A stretch of 64,000 nt of DNA, taken from positions 146,740 to 210,739 of the forward strand of contig NZ_JARGYD010000008.1 of the NCBI RefSeq assembly GCF_029168315.1. The letters are read 5' to 3'. The translations under genes were made by a program, and so were the position numbers. The notes under the pieces were generated by a model that was given only the letters and a program-made list of their open reading frames with translations, was not told the origin of the DNA and ran no database searches. This stretch comes from Psychromarinibacter halotolerans (lineage in GTDB: Bacteria; Pseudomonadota; Alphaproteobacteria; Rhodobacterales; Rhodobacteraceae). This document shows, one piece after another, positions 36,003 through 46,198 of this stretch. Numbering within the stretch: the first letter of the stretch is position 1; each line of letters opens with the position of its first letter.

Positions 36003-36809
36003 ATGGCGCATATCCTGATTCTGTCCAGCTGGGTCGCGCACGGCCATGTCGGCCTGTCCGCCGCGACGCCGGTGCTTCAGGCGCTGGGCCACCGGGTCAC
36101 GCAACTGCCGACCGTGGTCCTGTCGAACCACGCGGCGTGGCCGCATGTGGCCGGCGCGCGGGTGCCGGTCGACCAGATCGCGGCAATGGCCGACGCGGCG
36201 CAGGCGAATGGCTGGCTGCGGGATGTGGACGCGGTTCTGACCGGTTATCTTCCGACAGCGGACCACGTCGCCCTGGCGGTACGCCTGCTGGACGACCTGC
36301 CCGACGCCCGCAAGGTCGTGGACCCGGTGCTGGGCGACGCGCCCAAGGGTCTGTACATCGCAGAGGATGCCGCGCGGGCGATCCGCGATGACCTTGTTCC
36401 CCGCGCCGACATCGTGACCCCCAACGCGTTCGAACTGTCGTGGCTGACGGGGCAGGACGTGGGCAGCGTGGCGCAGGCGCTGTCCGCCGCCCGCACGCTT
36501 GGCCCGCGCCTTGGCCCGCGCGTGCTTGTCACCTCTGCCCCGGCGGGCGACGGCCAGACCGGGGTGCTGGACAGCGGCGACGCGACCCTGTTCGCCACCC
36601 CGCACCGCGATGGGGTGCCGAACGGCGTGGGCGACGTGTTCTCGGCCCTCGTGGCGGCGGGGGTGCCGTTGCCGCAGGCGATGGGGCATTTGCAGGCGCT
36701 GATCGATGCCAGCCTTGGCGCCGACCACCTGCGCATCGCCGAGACGGCAGCGGACTGGACCGGCGCCGCCCCCCTGACCCATACTCATATAACCGGAACG
36801 GAGACCTAG
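36003..36809 (+). CDS. pdxY: Pyridoxal kinase-like protein
   Basis: 268-residue ribokinase-superfamily kinase of the PdxK/PdxY branch, which phosphorylates pyridoxal to PLP. The kinase signature with catalytic Asp is GVPNGVGDVFSALVAAG at about 208-224. TPNAFELSWLTGQ in the middle is typical of pyridoxal/hydroxymethylpyrimidine kinases. The start fits the family. The next gene begins 4 nt after its stop, so both are expressed together. Substrate could be another B6 vitamer. Confidence 0.8.
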   Translation: MAHILILSSWVAHGHVGLSAATPVLQALGHRVTQLPTVVLSNHAAWPHVAGARVPVDQIAAMADAAQANGWLRDVDAVLTGYLPTADHVALAVRLLDDLPDARKVVDPVLGDAPKGLYIAEDAARAIRDDLVPRADIVTPNAFELSWLTGQDVGSVAQALSAARTLGPRLGPRVLVTSAPAGDGQTGVLDSGDATLFATPHRDGVPNGVGDVFSALVAAGVPLPQAMGHLQALIDASLGADHLRIAETAADWTGAAPLTHTHITGTET

Positions 36810-36813
36810 GCGC

Positions 36814-37887
36814 ATGGCGTTCGACTTCATCCTGATGCTGACCGAGAACGACCGCACCATCCCCGACGCCAAGCGACGGCTGGACGAGGCGCTGGAAGGC
36901 GGCGCGCGACATATCGGGTTCAAGGACGTGGGCCTGCCGCTGACCGAGTTGCAGGACCTTGCCGACCGCATCCGCGCGGCGGGCGGGCGCAGCTATCTTG
37001 AGGTGGTCAGCCTTGACGAGGACAGCGAACTGGCCTCCGCCCGCGCGGCGGTCGGGCTGGACGTGGATTGCCTGCTGGGCGGCACCCGGGCCGAGGCCGT
37101 GACGACCATCACCCGCGATCATCCGCTGCGGTATTATCCCTTCCCGGGCCGCATCGTCGGACACCCCAGCGTGCTGGAAGGACCCGCCAGCGCCATCGCG
37201 GACAGTGCCCGCGCGCTGGCGGAGCTGGAACATGTGCACGGGCTGGACCTGCTGGCCTACCGGTTCGACGGCGACGTCGCCGGGCTGATGGCGCAGGTCT
37301 GCGGCGGCATCGACAAGCCGGTGATCATGGCGGGCAGCATCGACAGCGCTGATCGCGTGTTCGCCGCCGCGCAGGCCGGGGCCGCAGGATTCACCGTCGG
37401 CACCGCCGCCCTGGCCGAGGCGTTCCCCGCCGAGGATCGCGGCTTTGTCGCGCAGGTTCGGGCGATCCTCGACATCACGCGGCGCGCCCGCGCCCGGTCC
37501 ACCGCGCCAAGGCGGCTGGCGCTGGTGGCGCACGATACGCGCAAGTCGCACCTGAAGGCATGGGTACAGCGCCATGCCCGCGCCCTGTCCGGGCATCGGC
37601 TGGTCTGTACCGGCGGCACCGGGCGCATGGTGGCCGAGATCGCGCCCGAGCTGACCGTCCGCCGCCTGCAGCGCGGCGCGCGGGGCGGCGACCAGCAGCT
37701 TGGCGCGCTTGTGGCCACGGGAGAATTGGATGCAGTGATCTTCTTCGCCGACCCAACCATCGCCCACGGCGGCGACGCCGACCTTCAGGCGCTGACCCGG
37801 CTGGCGATGCTGCACGACACGCCGCTGGCCCTGTCGCCGGGGTCTGCCGACCTGCTGGCATCGGCCCTGCTGATGCAGGAAGACTAA
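36814..37887 (+). CDS. TIM-barrel and methylglyoxal-synthase-domain fusion
   Basis: 357 residues in two parts. Residues 1-220 look like a (beta/alpha)8 phosphate-binding barrel of the HisA/NanE type, with VIMAGSIDSADRVFAAAQAG and GFTVGTAAL (170-200) as the phosphate grip; family not recognised. Residues 235-350 match methylglyoxal synthase (MgsA). AHD plus Lys (His240, Asp241, Lys244) and GGDQQ (Asp293, the base) are kept. The His aligned to E. coli His98 is Gly320, and one Thr of the phosphate loop is Gly268. Activity is therefore uncertain. Co-transcribed with pdxY. Confidence 0.7.
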   Translation: MAFDFILMLTENDRTIPDAKRRLDEALEGGARHIGFKDVGLPLTELQDLADRIRAAGGRSYLEVVSLDEDSELASARAAVGLDVDCLLGGTRAEAVTTITRDHPLRYYPFPGRIVGHPSVLEGPASAIADSARALAELEHVHGLDLLAYRFDGDVAGLMAQVCGGIDKPVIMAGSIDSADRVFAAAQAGAAGFTVGTAALAEAFPAEDRGFVAQVRAILDITRRARARSTAPRRLALVAHDTRKSHLKAWVQRHARALSGHRLVCTGGTGRMVAEIAPELTVRRLQRGARGGDQQLGALVATGELDAVIFFADPTIAHGGDADLQALTRLAMLHDTPLALSPGSADLLASALLMQED

Positions 37888-38229
37888 GCCGGGCTGCGAC
37901 CAATATTTGACGCTACGTCATACGATAGTCGACAGCCACGGCGTGCCGCCGGACGCGATCTGGATCGGTATGGTCGTAGGGGAAGCTTGCCGCCCTGCGT
38001 ACGTGGGGCTGGAAAAAGATCGGCGCGGCCCCGTCGAAGCGGGTACCGCGCCTTTCGCACCTTTGTCTAGCAAGGTAACTCCAACGGCGAAAACATCAAT
38101 ACAGGAAATGCGTTCCGGGCCCCCGACCGCACGATTTTGCGGGTTATCACGGCGGATTTACCCCGGCACTTTCCTTTCGGCGCGCGATCAGTAGGCTGCG
38201 CGCGAACTCAGACAGGAGACTTCCCGGAA
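37888..38229. other. Gene-free stretch with short operator-like palindrome
   Basis: 342 nt, less GC-rich than its neighbours. Contains the inverted repeat TGACG-CTA-CGTCA at 37908-37920 and ACAGGAG before the oxidoreductase start. A 95-codon open stretch at 37907-38194 has no family resemblance, atypical composition and no ribosome site; I do not call it a gene. Confidence 0.5.
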
Positions 38230-39276
38230 ATGACCGATCTCAGGATCATGGTCGTGGGCGCCGGCGTGATCGGACGCACCCATATCGAAACGCTCGGCAC
38301 GGCAAAGGGCGTGGCCCTGTCGGCCATCGTCGACACCGCCCCCGAAGCGAAGGCGCTGGCCGAAACGAAGGGCGTCCCGTTCTTCGAAGACGCCGAGGCC
38401 GCGCTTGCGGCCGGTGTGGCGGACGCCGTCGTCGTGGCGACCCCAAACGACAGCCACCTGCCGCTTGGCCTGCTGTTCCTGAAGGCCGGCCTGCCCGTCC
38501 TGATGGAGAAGCCCGTCGCCGGTACGCTGGCCGAGGGCGCGGAACTGGCGCAGGCGGTGAAGGACACCGGCGTGCCGGTGCTAGTCGGCCACCACCGCCG
38601 CCACAACCCGATAATCCAGACCGCGAAGGCCGCGATCGATCAGGGCGAGATCGGGGATCTGGTCACAGCCACCGTGATCAGCACCCTGACCAAGCCCGAC
38701 CCCTACTTCGTCGCATGGCGCGTGAAGCCGGGCCACGGCGGCCCGCTGCTGATCAACGCCACGCACGAGATCGACCTGCTGCGGCATTTCTTCGGAGAGG
38801 TCGCCAGCGTCTCGGCCGTCACCTCGGACCTGCGGGGCGGTCGCCCGGTCGAGGACACCGCCGCCGCCATCCTGACCTTCGAACGCGGCGGCATCGCCAC
38901 GATCACCCAGTCCGACGCGGGCGCCGGTCCGTGGTCGTGGGACGTCACGGCGGGCGAGAACCTTGCCCGCTTCCCGGCGCACGACACGATCTGCCACGCC
39001 TATTCCGGCACCAAGGCGGCGCTGTCGCTGCCCGACCTGTCGCTGTGGCGTCACCCGGGAATCCCCGACTGGACCACCGAGATGTCCCGCACCACGCTGC
39101 CGCACCCGGACGGCGACGCCTATATCGGGCAGCTGGAACATTTCGGCGCCGTCGCACGGGGCGAGATCGCCCCGATCAACAGCGCCGAGGACGGTCTGGG
39201 CACCATGCGCGTGGTCGAGGCGATCAAGCGGTCGGCCTCGACCGGTTGCGCCGTCGCGCTGTCCGAACTGGGCTGA
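38230..39276 (+). CDS. Gfo/Idh/MocA family NAD(P)-dependent oxidoreductase
   Basis: 348-residue dehydrogenase. The Rossmann motif GAGVIGRTH is at 10-18 and the EKPVAGT motif at 93-99. The catalytic region H-x-x-D appears as THEIDLLRHFFGEV. It oxidises a sugar or cyclitol-like substrate (inositol-type dehydrogenase); the exact substrate is not readable and no neighbour defines it. Alternative starts upstream lack similarity. The 3' end runs into a 10-bp tandem repeat that supplies the stop codon. Confidence 0.8.
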   Translation: MTDLRIMVVGAGVIGRTHIETLGTAKGVALSAIVDTAPEAKALAETKGVPFFEDAEAALAAGVADAVVVATPNDSHLPLGLLFLKAGLPVLMEKPVAGTLAEGAELAQAVKDTGVPVLVGHHRRHNPIIQTAKAAIDQGEIGDLVTATVISTLTKPDPYFVAWRVKPGHGGPLLINATHEIDLLRHFFGEVASVSAVTSDLRGGRPVEDTAAAILTFERGGIATITQSDAGAGPWSWDVTAGENLARFPAHDTICHAYSGTKAALSLPDLSLWRHPGIPDWTTEMSRTTLPHPDGDAYIGQLEHFGAVARGEIAPINSAEDGLGTMRVVEAIKRSASTGCAVALSELG

Positions 39277-39314
39277 AGCCGGCTGAACTGGGCTGAACTG
39301 GGCTGAACCGGGCC
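39265..39314 (+). repeat. 10-bp tandem repeat at the 3' end of the oxidoreductase gene
   Basis: Five units of 10 bp: GAACTGGGCT, GAAGCCGGCT, GAACTGGGCT, GAACTGGGCT, GAACCGGGCC. The repeat includes the last codons and the stop (GGC-TGA). Copy changes would leave the protein end intact. Confidence 0.85.
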
Positions 39315-39498
39315 GGGGCCCGGCAAAACCCGGCGCTCGGGGCCCCCGCGCGCCTTTGCCCGGTTGATCAGAAGCCCGTCATCGTCTAGGCGAAAGCCAA
39401 CGATTATCTCGGGGATCACCGGGCCGCGGCCCCGCCCATGAAGGGTGCGGCGCACGCAGGCCTCTGCTTTCAATCTGACAGGAAGGGCTCTTTCGACA

Positions 39499-41703
<2,205 letters not shown>

Positions 41704-41713
41704 TAAAGACGCT

Positions 41714-41738
41714 CCCCCGGCGCCACTGGTGCCGGGGG
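41714..41738 (+). terminator. Hairpin after icd
   Basis: CCCCCGGCGCCA and TGGTGCCGGGGG form a 12-bp stem (one G-U pair) around a tight loop, 10 nt after the stop. No U-tract, so termination may need Rho. Confidence 0.6.
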
Positions 41739-41880
41739 ACACACCCGCACCGGGCGCCACGGCGCCGGCGGTTCCCCACCGATAAATTCCCCTGCGTCAC
41801 TTTTGACTTTGCGCCGCGCGACTTCCGCGCGACCGTGGACCGCATAGGCGCGCGTTTCACGGGACAAGGGGGACACCACC

Positions 41881-42198
41881 ATGACCACGCTTCGCACCAT
41901 GACCGGCCTTGCGGTCGCATCCGTCACGCTTGTCGGCTGCATCGACATGGAAGACGACACGCCCAGCGGCCCGGACCGCCCGGCGGAACTTGCGCTGTTC
42001 GGGACCGGCTATCCTAACCCGGGCGACCCGTGCCTGCGCGCGGGCGAAAGCGCCTTCACCGCCACCTATCTTGACGATGCGGCCGACCTCGTGGCCTGCC
42101 CGCCCGGCACCGATCCGGGGCTGTTCGCCTACACCACCGGCGGGCGCGAGGTGGCGCGGCTGGACGGATGGATCGTGTTCTCGATCCCGCGCCGCTAG
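41881..42198 (+). CDS. Small lipoprotein of unknown function
   Basis: 105 residues. Signal with lipobox (VTLVGC, Cys20). The mature domain is about 85 residues (ALFGTGYPNPGDPCLRAGES ... WIVFSIPRR) and keeps two further Cys. Looks like a small periplasmic beta domain conserved in the Rhodobacteraceae; no known function. Ends 4 nt inside the convergent peptidase gene. Confidence 0.65.
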   Translation: MTTLRTMTGLAVASVTLVGCIDMEDDTPSGPDRPAELALFGTGYPNPGDPCLRAGESAFTATYLDDAADLVACPPGTDPGLFAYTTGGREVARLDGWIVFSIPRR

Positions 42199-43145
42199 AC
42201 CTGACCCGCCCGGCGCAGTGACCCGTGCGCCAGCGTCAGCTTCTCGCGCACCCCCTCGCCCAGCACGAACGGATACAGGTCCGGCAGGTCCAGCGCGCGG
42301 TTGACGTGGTTCACCCGCATCGCGAAATCCGCCGCGCGGTGGATCAACTCCTTGGTCGACGGCTCGGCATAGGGGTCCTGCCCGTCCAGCAGACCGACGG
42401 CGCAACCGCTGTCCGCCAGATCCGTCAGGTGCAGCAGGTGCGCCACCGTCTCGGCCCAGTCCTCGTGCGGGTGGGCCGTGGCGTAGCTGGTGATGAAGTC
42501 CGGGCCAGCCTGCCCCGGATTCTCGTAATGGGACTGAAGCGCGGCGCCATAGTCCTGCGTCTCGTCCCCGAACAGGGCGCGGAAGTCCTGCAGGAACTGC
42601 GGGTCCTCGGCCAGCCGGACGAACAGGAAATGCGCCAGCTCGTGCCGCATGTGGCCGATCATCGTGCGATAGCGTTCCGACATATCCTCGCGCCGCGCCT
42701 CGCGCACGGCGCGGCTTGCCTCGGCCACGTTGATCGTGATCACACCGTTGGCGTGGCCCATCGTGATCTGCGCGGGGCCGTCGGACGTCTGCTCGGCCAC
42801 CAGATCGAACACCGGCTTGCCGCCGCCGTCGGCAAAGCCGAACCAGCCCCACCGGTGCAGCCCCGCCAGCACCCAGCGTTTCGCGGCCTCGGTCGCGGCA
42901 AGGTCGCGCAGGTTGTCCTCCAGCGCGAGGTCCGGCACCGTCCGCGTCATCGCGCAGGACCGGCAATAGCCGTCACCGGACGGGTCGGCGGCCCAGTTGC
43001 AGCCGATCTGCGCACGCCAGTTGCAATCCGCCGCCGGCACCATGCGCTGGCTGTCGGGGTCGAAATGAAGCGTATGGCCCTGCGGGCAGACGAGGTTGTC
43101 GAACCAGACCTGCGCGTTGCACTCGGGGCAGTGGAAGACCTGCAT
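42195..43145 (-). CDS. Zinc-ribbon putative zinc metallopeptidase
   Basis: 316 residues. An N-terminal zinc ribbon/Cys cluster (CPECNAQVWFDNLVCPQGH, 6-24, plus GYCRSCAM near 60-66). The C-terminal peptidase-like domain has HELAHFLFVRLAEDPQFL, with the third ligand likely in EDWAETVAHLLHL. It resembles the putative zinc-binding metallopeptidase (Peptidase_Mx) family. No signal peptide, so cytosolic. Substrate unknown. Confidence 0.75.
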   Translation of the reverse strand: MQVFHCPECNAQVWFDNLVCPQGHTLHFDPDSQRMVPAADCNWRAQIGCNWAADPSGDGYCRSCAMTRTVPDLALEDNLRDLAATEAAKRWVLAGLHRWGWFGFADGGGKPVFDLVAEQTSDGPAQITMGHANGVITINVAEASRAVREARREDMSERYRTMIGHMRHELAHFLFVRLAEDPQFLQDFRALFGDETQDYGAALQSHYENPGQAGPDFITSYATAHPHEDWAETVAHLLHLTDLADSGCAVGLLDGQDPYAEPSTKELIHRAADFAMRVNHVNRALDLPDLYPFVLGEGVREKLTLAHGSLRRAGQV

Positions 43146-43250
43146 GGAACCGTCCTGTATCGGGGGTCGCGCTCGGGGCGCGCCCGGGGCAATCTAGGGC
43201 GGCGGATGCGCCGAGGCGAGGTTTTTGCGCGCGGTGCCGTCCGGCCGGTG

Positions 43251-44120
43251 CTAGGGCGCGCCGAACTCCACCCACAGCGGCCAGTGATCCGAGCCCTGCG
43301 CGGTGTCGTCGATCCGCGCCGACCGCACCAGCCCCGCCATGTCGCCCGACACGAAGCAGTGGTCGATCCGCCCGTCGCCGCCATGATAGGTCACACCCGA
43401 GGCCTCGTCGTGCCCGGCCAGCACCCACGCGTCCAGCGGGCCCATGCGGTTGGTCAAGCGCCCGTAGCGGGGTGCCATGCCGCCAACCATCGCGTCGTAT
43501 TCCGCGCTTTCGGGCAAGAAGTTCATGTCGCCCATCAGGATCCAGCGTGTCGGCATCGGCGGCTCGGGTTCCTCCAGCCAACCGGAAGACGGGTCGGGAT
43601 GCCCGCCGCACCATGCGCCGCCTTCCGATGGCGCGGCGGTCAGGATCTCGCGCATCCGCGCCACCTGCGGCAGGCGGATCGCCGGCGACAGGTGCGACAG
43701 GTGGACCGAATAGATCCGCACCGGCCCGATCCCCGGCGCGTCGATCACCGCTTCGAGCATCCCTTGCTGGATCGAATGGTGCCTGCGGTCGCCGAACTTC
43801 GGCAGCGGGAAGTTGCGCGACGAGATGATCGGCCAGCGCGACAGGATCAGCGTCCCGAACTGCTTGCGGCGGTGCAGGATGCGGCCCGCCTCGGTCACGC
43901 TGGCGTCCATGTCTAGGTTGGCGCCGTAAACGTAGTGATGGCCCGGCAGACAGTCGGCCAGCACGGCGGGCGCGTCGCGCATCCCCGAGCGTTGCCAGAA
44001 GCGGTCCACCTCTTGCATCGCGATCACGTCGGCGTCCGCCACCTCGGCCGCGATGCGTTCAAGATCGTACCGGCCGTCCATGCCAAGGCCGTACTGGATG
44101 TTGTAGCTGACGCATTTCAT
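43251..44120 (-). CDS. Endonuclease/exonuclease/phosphatase family protein
   Basis: 289 residues of the EEP fold. Metal and catalytic motifs: SYNIQYG at the start, MQEVD (metal Glu about 37), GDMNFLPES, and a C-terminal GSDHWPLWVEF (catalytic Asp-His). Members cleave DNA, phosphoinositides or nucleotide mono-esters; the substrate cannot be chosen. It is transcribed away from the phn cluster and sits just outside the flanking repeat. Confidence 0.8.
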   Translation of the reverse strand: MKCVSYNIQYGLGMDGRYDLERIAAEVADADVIAMQEVDRFWQRSGMRDAPAVLADCLPGHHYVYGANLDMDASVTEAGRILHRRKQFGTLILSRWPIISSRNFPLPKFGDRRHHSIQQGMLEAVIDAPGIGPVRIYSVHLSHLSPAIRLPQVARMREILTAAPSEGGAWCGGHPDPSSGWLEEPEPPMPTRWILMGDMNFLPESAEYDAMVGGMAPRYGRLTNRMGPLDAWVLAGHDEASGVTYHGGDGRIDHCFVSGDMAGLVRSARIDDTAQGSDHWPLWVEFGAP

Positions 44121-44154
44121 GCGCTGTCCTTTCCTTGTGTCCGGCCGGGACAGG

Positions 44155-44211
44155 GGGGGCTCTGCCCCCGTCGCTGCGCGACTCCCCCGAGGTATTTCGG
44201 AAGAGAAGAAG
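44155..44211 (+). repeat. Dispersed intergenic repeat, copy C (left flank of phn cluster)
   Basis: GGGGGC-TCT-GCCCCC hairpin, GTCGC-TGC-GCGAC hairpin, CTCCCCCGAGGTATTT, AAGAGAAGAAG: near-identical to 21499 and 57727, same orientation. Followed at 44239-44276 by a second repeated piece (TCCCTC..CCGG.CCGGGGG AGGGTCAGGGAGGGG type), also found at 57821-57857. Confidence 0.85.
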
Positions 44212-44238
44212 CAATGAACTGCCGCTTGCGGCCGGGTG

Positions 44239-44276
44239 GGTCCCTCTGCCGGACCGGGGGAGGGTCAGGGAGGGGG
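44239..44276 (+). repeat. Second flanking repeat element (left copy)
   Basis: A run of TCCCTC, a CCGG.CCGGGGG core and AGGGTCAGGGAGGGG. The same block is at 57821-57857 beyond the other end of the phn cluster. Confidence 0.8.
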
Positions 44277-44368
44277 TCGTGGTGCGATAGGGCCGGTGGA
44301 TGACGGTTGCGTGACAGGGCGCCGTCGCGGGCGCGGGTTGGCTGCGGCGGCCCGCGATTGTCGCGTGG

Positions 44369-44386
44369 CTGTCATGCGGCTGTCAT
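44369..44386 (+). promoter_or_regulatory. Pho box
   Basis: CTGTCAT-GCGG-CTGTCAT: two perfect 7-bp direct repeats with 4-bp spacing, which is the PhoB consensus layout. It ends 62 nt before the phnF start and predicts induction by phosphate starvation. Confidence 0.88.
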
Positions 44387-44417
44387 TGCGGCGCAAGGTT
44401 CGCCCCCTAGCAGGGAG

Positions 44418-44433
44418 TCATTCGGATGAATGA
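44418..44433 (+). promoter_or_regulatory. Putative PhnF operator
   Basis: TCATTC-GGAT-GAATGA palindrome, 15 nt before the phnF start codon. The 12-mer TCATTCGGATGA recurs upstream of phnC at 53306 and, with two changes, upstream of phnM2 at 53080. Assigning PhnF as the binder is an inference. Confidence 0.6.
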
Positions 44434-44448
44434 CCCTGAGGCGAAACC

Positions 44449-45186
44449 GTGGACACGACGAACTGGGAGCGGGCGCGGGACTGGATCCGCGCGGAGATTG
44501 CCGCGAACGCGCTGGCAGAGGGCGACCAGTTGCCGCCGGAGTCGGACATGCAGCGCGAGATCGGCGTCGGACGCCATTCGCTGCGCCGCGCCGTGGCGGC
44601 GCTGGCGGCGGAGGGCGTGCTGAGCGTCGAGCAGGGGCGCGGCACCTTCGTGCGCGAGCCCGCCCGCATCGCCTATCGGATCGGCAGCCGCACCCGGTTT
44701 CGCGAGAACTTGCAGGGACAGGGCGTCGTGCCGGGCGGCGAGACGATCTCGGCCGAGGTGCTGCCCGCCGATGCCGAGGTCGCCGGGGTGCTGGGGCTGG
44801 CCGAGGGCGCGGACGTCACGCGGGTGATCACCCGGGGCCGGGCCGACGGGCGCCCCATCCTGCTGACCTGCAGTTTCCACCCGCACGACAGGTTTCCCGA
44901 TCTGGAACGTCGCCGGCTGGCGCGCGAGTCGGTGACCGAGATCTACGCCGCGCATGGCGTGGCCGATTATGTGCGGAAGGAAACCGCGCTGTACGCCCGC
45001 CTGCCCCGGAAATGGGAGGCCCGGATGCTGGAGCAGCCCGCCGATCAGCCCGTCGTCGTGATCTCGAAGATCGACGCCGACGCGGACGGTTTTCCCATCG
45101 GCTACGCCGAAAGCATCTGGTCCGCCGGACGGGTGCGTTTCTCGCTTGACCACGCGCTTCCGAAAGGACCGACCCGCCATGTTTGA
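44449..45186 (+). CDS. phnF: GntR-family regulator of phosphonate uptake
   Basis: 245 residues. The N-terminal winged helix has EGDQLPPESDMQREIGVGRHSLRRAVAALAAEGV (about 24-57). The C-terminal UTRA/HutC ligand domain is at about 85-240. Starts with GTG just after the palindrome at 44418. First gene of the operon, overlapping phnG by 8 nt. Family members repress phosphonate genes and are released by a phosphonate-pathway metabolite or phosphate; the palindrome is the natural target. Confidence 0.92.
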   Translation: MDTTNWERARDWIRAEIAANALAEGDQLPPESDMQREIGVGRHSLRRAVAALAAEGVLSVEQGRGTFVREPARIAYRIGSRTRFRENLQGQGVVPGGETISAEVLPADAEVAGVLGLAEGADVTRVITRGRADGRPILLTCSFHPHDRFPDLERRRLARESVTEIYAAHGVADYVRKETALYARLPRKWEARMLEQPADQPVVVISKIDADADGFPIGYAESIWSAGRVRFSLDHALPKGPTRHV

Positions 45187-45628
45187 CCATACCGCAGACC
45201 CTGACGACGTGCTGCTTTCGGTGCTGGCCCGCGCCGATGCCGCCGCGCTCAAGGCCGAGGCCGAGGCGGTGCTGCCGCTGCTGGGCGAGTTGGACGTGAT
45301 CCAAAGCCGCACCGGCCTTGTGATGCTGCCGATGCGCGATCCGGTGCAGGGCACCGAGTTCCACCTTGGCGAGGTGCTGGTGGCCGAGGCGCATATCCGG
45401 CTGCCGGGTCCGGGCCCGCATCAGGGCACCGAGGGCTACGGCATGGTCATCGGCCGCGATCTGGAACGCGCGATGGCGATGGCGCTGCTTGACGCCGCGC
45501 TGCAATCCGGCATCGCCGCCGACCGCATCCACGCTTTCATCACCGCCCAGCGCGCCGCGCAAGAGGACGAAGACCGCGAGACCCTGCGCCGGATCGAGGC
45601 CACCCGCGTCGACATGGAGACCTTCTGA
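45179..45628 (+). CDS. phnG: C-P lyase complex subunit PhnG
   Basis: 149-residue subunit of the PhnGHIJ core complex. With PhnH, PhnI and PhnL it replaces the adenine of ATP with the phosphonate to give ribose-1-phosphonate 5-triphosphate. The sequence VMLPMRDPVQGTEFHLGEVL and HQGTEGYGMVIGRDLERAMA fit the family. Start overlaps phnF by 8 nt. Confidence 0.92.
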   Translation: MFDHTADPDDVLLSVLARADAAALKAEAEAVLPLLGELDVIQSRTGLVMLPMRDPVQGTEFHLGEVLVAEAHIRLPGPGPHQGTEGYGMVIGRDLERAMAMALLDAALQSGIAADRIHAFITAQRAAQEDEDRETLRRIEATRVDMETF

Positions 45629-46195
45629 ATGCCCGCCACGCTTGCCCAGTCCGATCCCAACGTCCCCGCGCCGGACGCCGCCGAGGCGCGCGACAACGCG
45701 ACCTTCCTTGCCGTGCTGTCGGCCCTGTCGCGTCCCGGGACGGTCCACGGCCTGCCCGACGCGGGCGCCTGCCCGCTGGCGCAGGCGCTGATCGACCGCG
45801 AGTGCCGGGTCTGGACCGACAGCCCGCATCTGGCCGAGGTTCTGGCGATGACCGGCGCCACGCTGGTTCCGCCGGAGCTTGCGGATCACCTGTTCCTGTC
45901 GCTCGACAGCGCCGAGGGGGTGGAACGGCTGTCCCGTGCGCAGACCGGCAGCCGCCTTTACCCCGATCAGGGCGCCACGGTCGTCGCGCCTGCCCGGATC
46001 AGCCAAGGCCCGGCGCTGGACCTGACGGGACCCGGCATCGACGGCACCCGGCGGCTGAGCCTTGGCGGGCTTGACCCGCAGGTCTGGCGCGTCCGCGCGG
46101 CGCTGAACCGCTATCCGCAGGGCATCGAGATGCTGTTTCACGATGGCGCCGCTTTGGTGGCGCTGCCCCGGTCCACCCACGTCACGGAGATCTGA
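45629..46195 (+). CDS. phnH: C-P lyase complex subunit PhnH
   Basis: 188-residue structural subunit. It has the N-terminal R-x-x-L-x-A-LSRPGTV segment (FLAVLSALSRPGTVHGLP) and a C-terminal PQGIEMLFHDG motif typical of PhnH. ATG directly follows the phnG stop. PhnH dimers cap the core complex in E. coli. Confidence 0.92.
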   Translation: MPATLAQSDPNVPAPDAAEARDNATFLAVLSALSRPGTVHGLPDAGACPLAQALIDRECRVWTDSPHLAEVLAMTGATLVPPELADHLFLSLDSAEGVERLSRAQTGSRLYPDQGATVVAPARISQGPALDLTGPGIDGTRRLSLGGLDPQVWRVRAALNRYPQGIEMLFHDGAALVALPRSTHVTEI

Positions 46196-46198
46196 TCC

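Larger units (their letters stand above)
44121..44448 (+). other. Intergenic region upstream of phnF
   Basis: 328 nt without a gene. It holds the two flanking repeat pieces (44155-44276), then a Pho box at 44369-44386 and a palindromic operator-like site at 44418-44433 just before the phnF start. No convincing separate -10 box can be read. Confidence 0.8.

Noticed and set aside
37907..38194. 95-codon open frame before the oxidoreductase
   Set aside because: No ribosome site, no recognisable family, and composition unlike real genes here.
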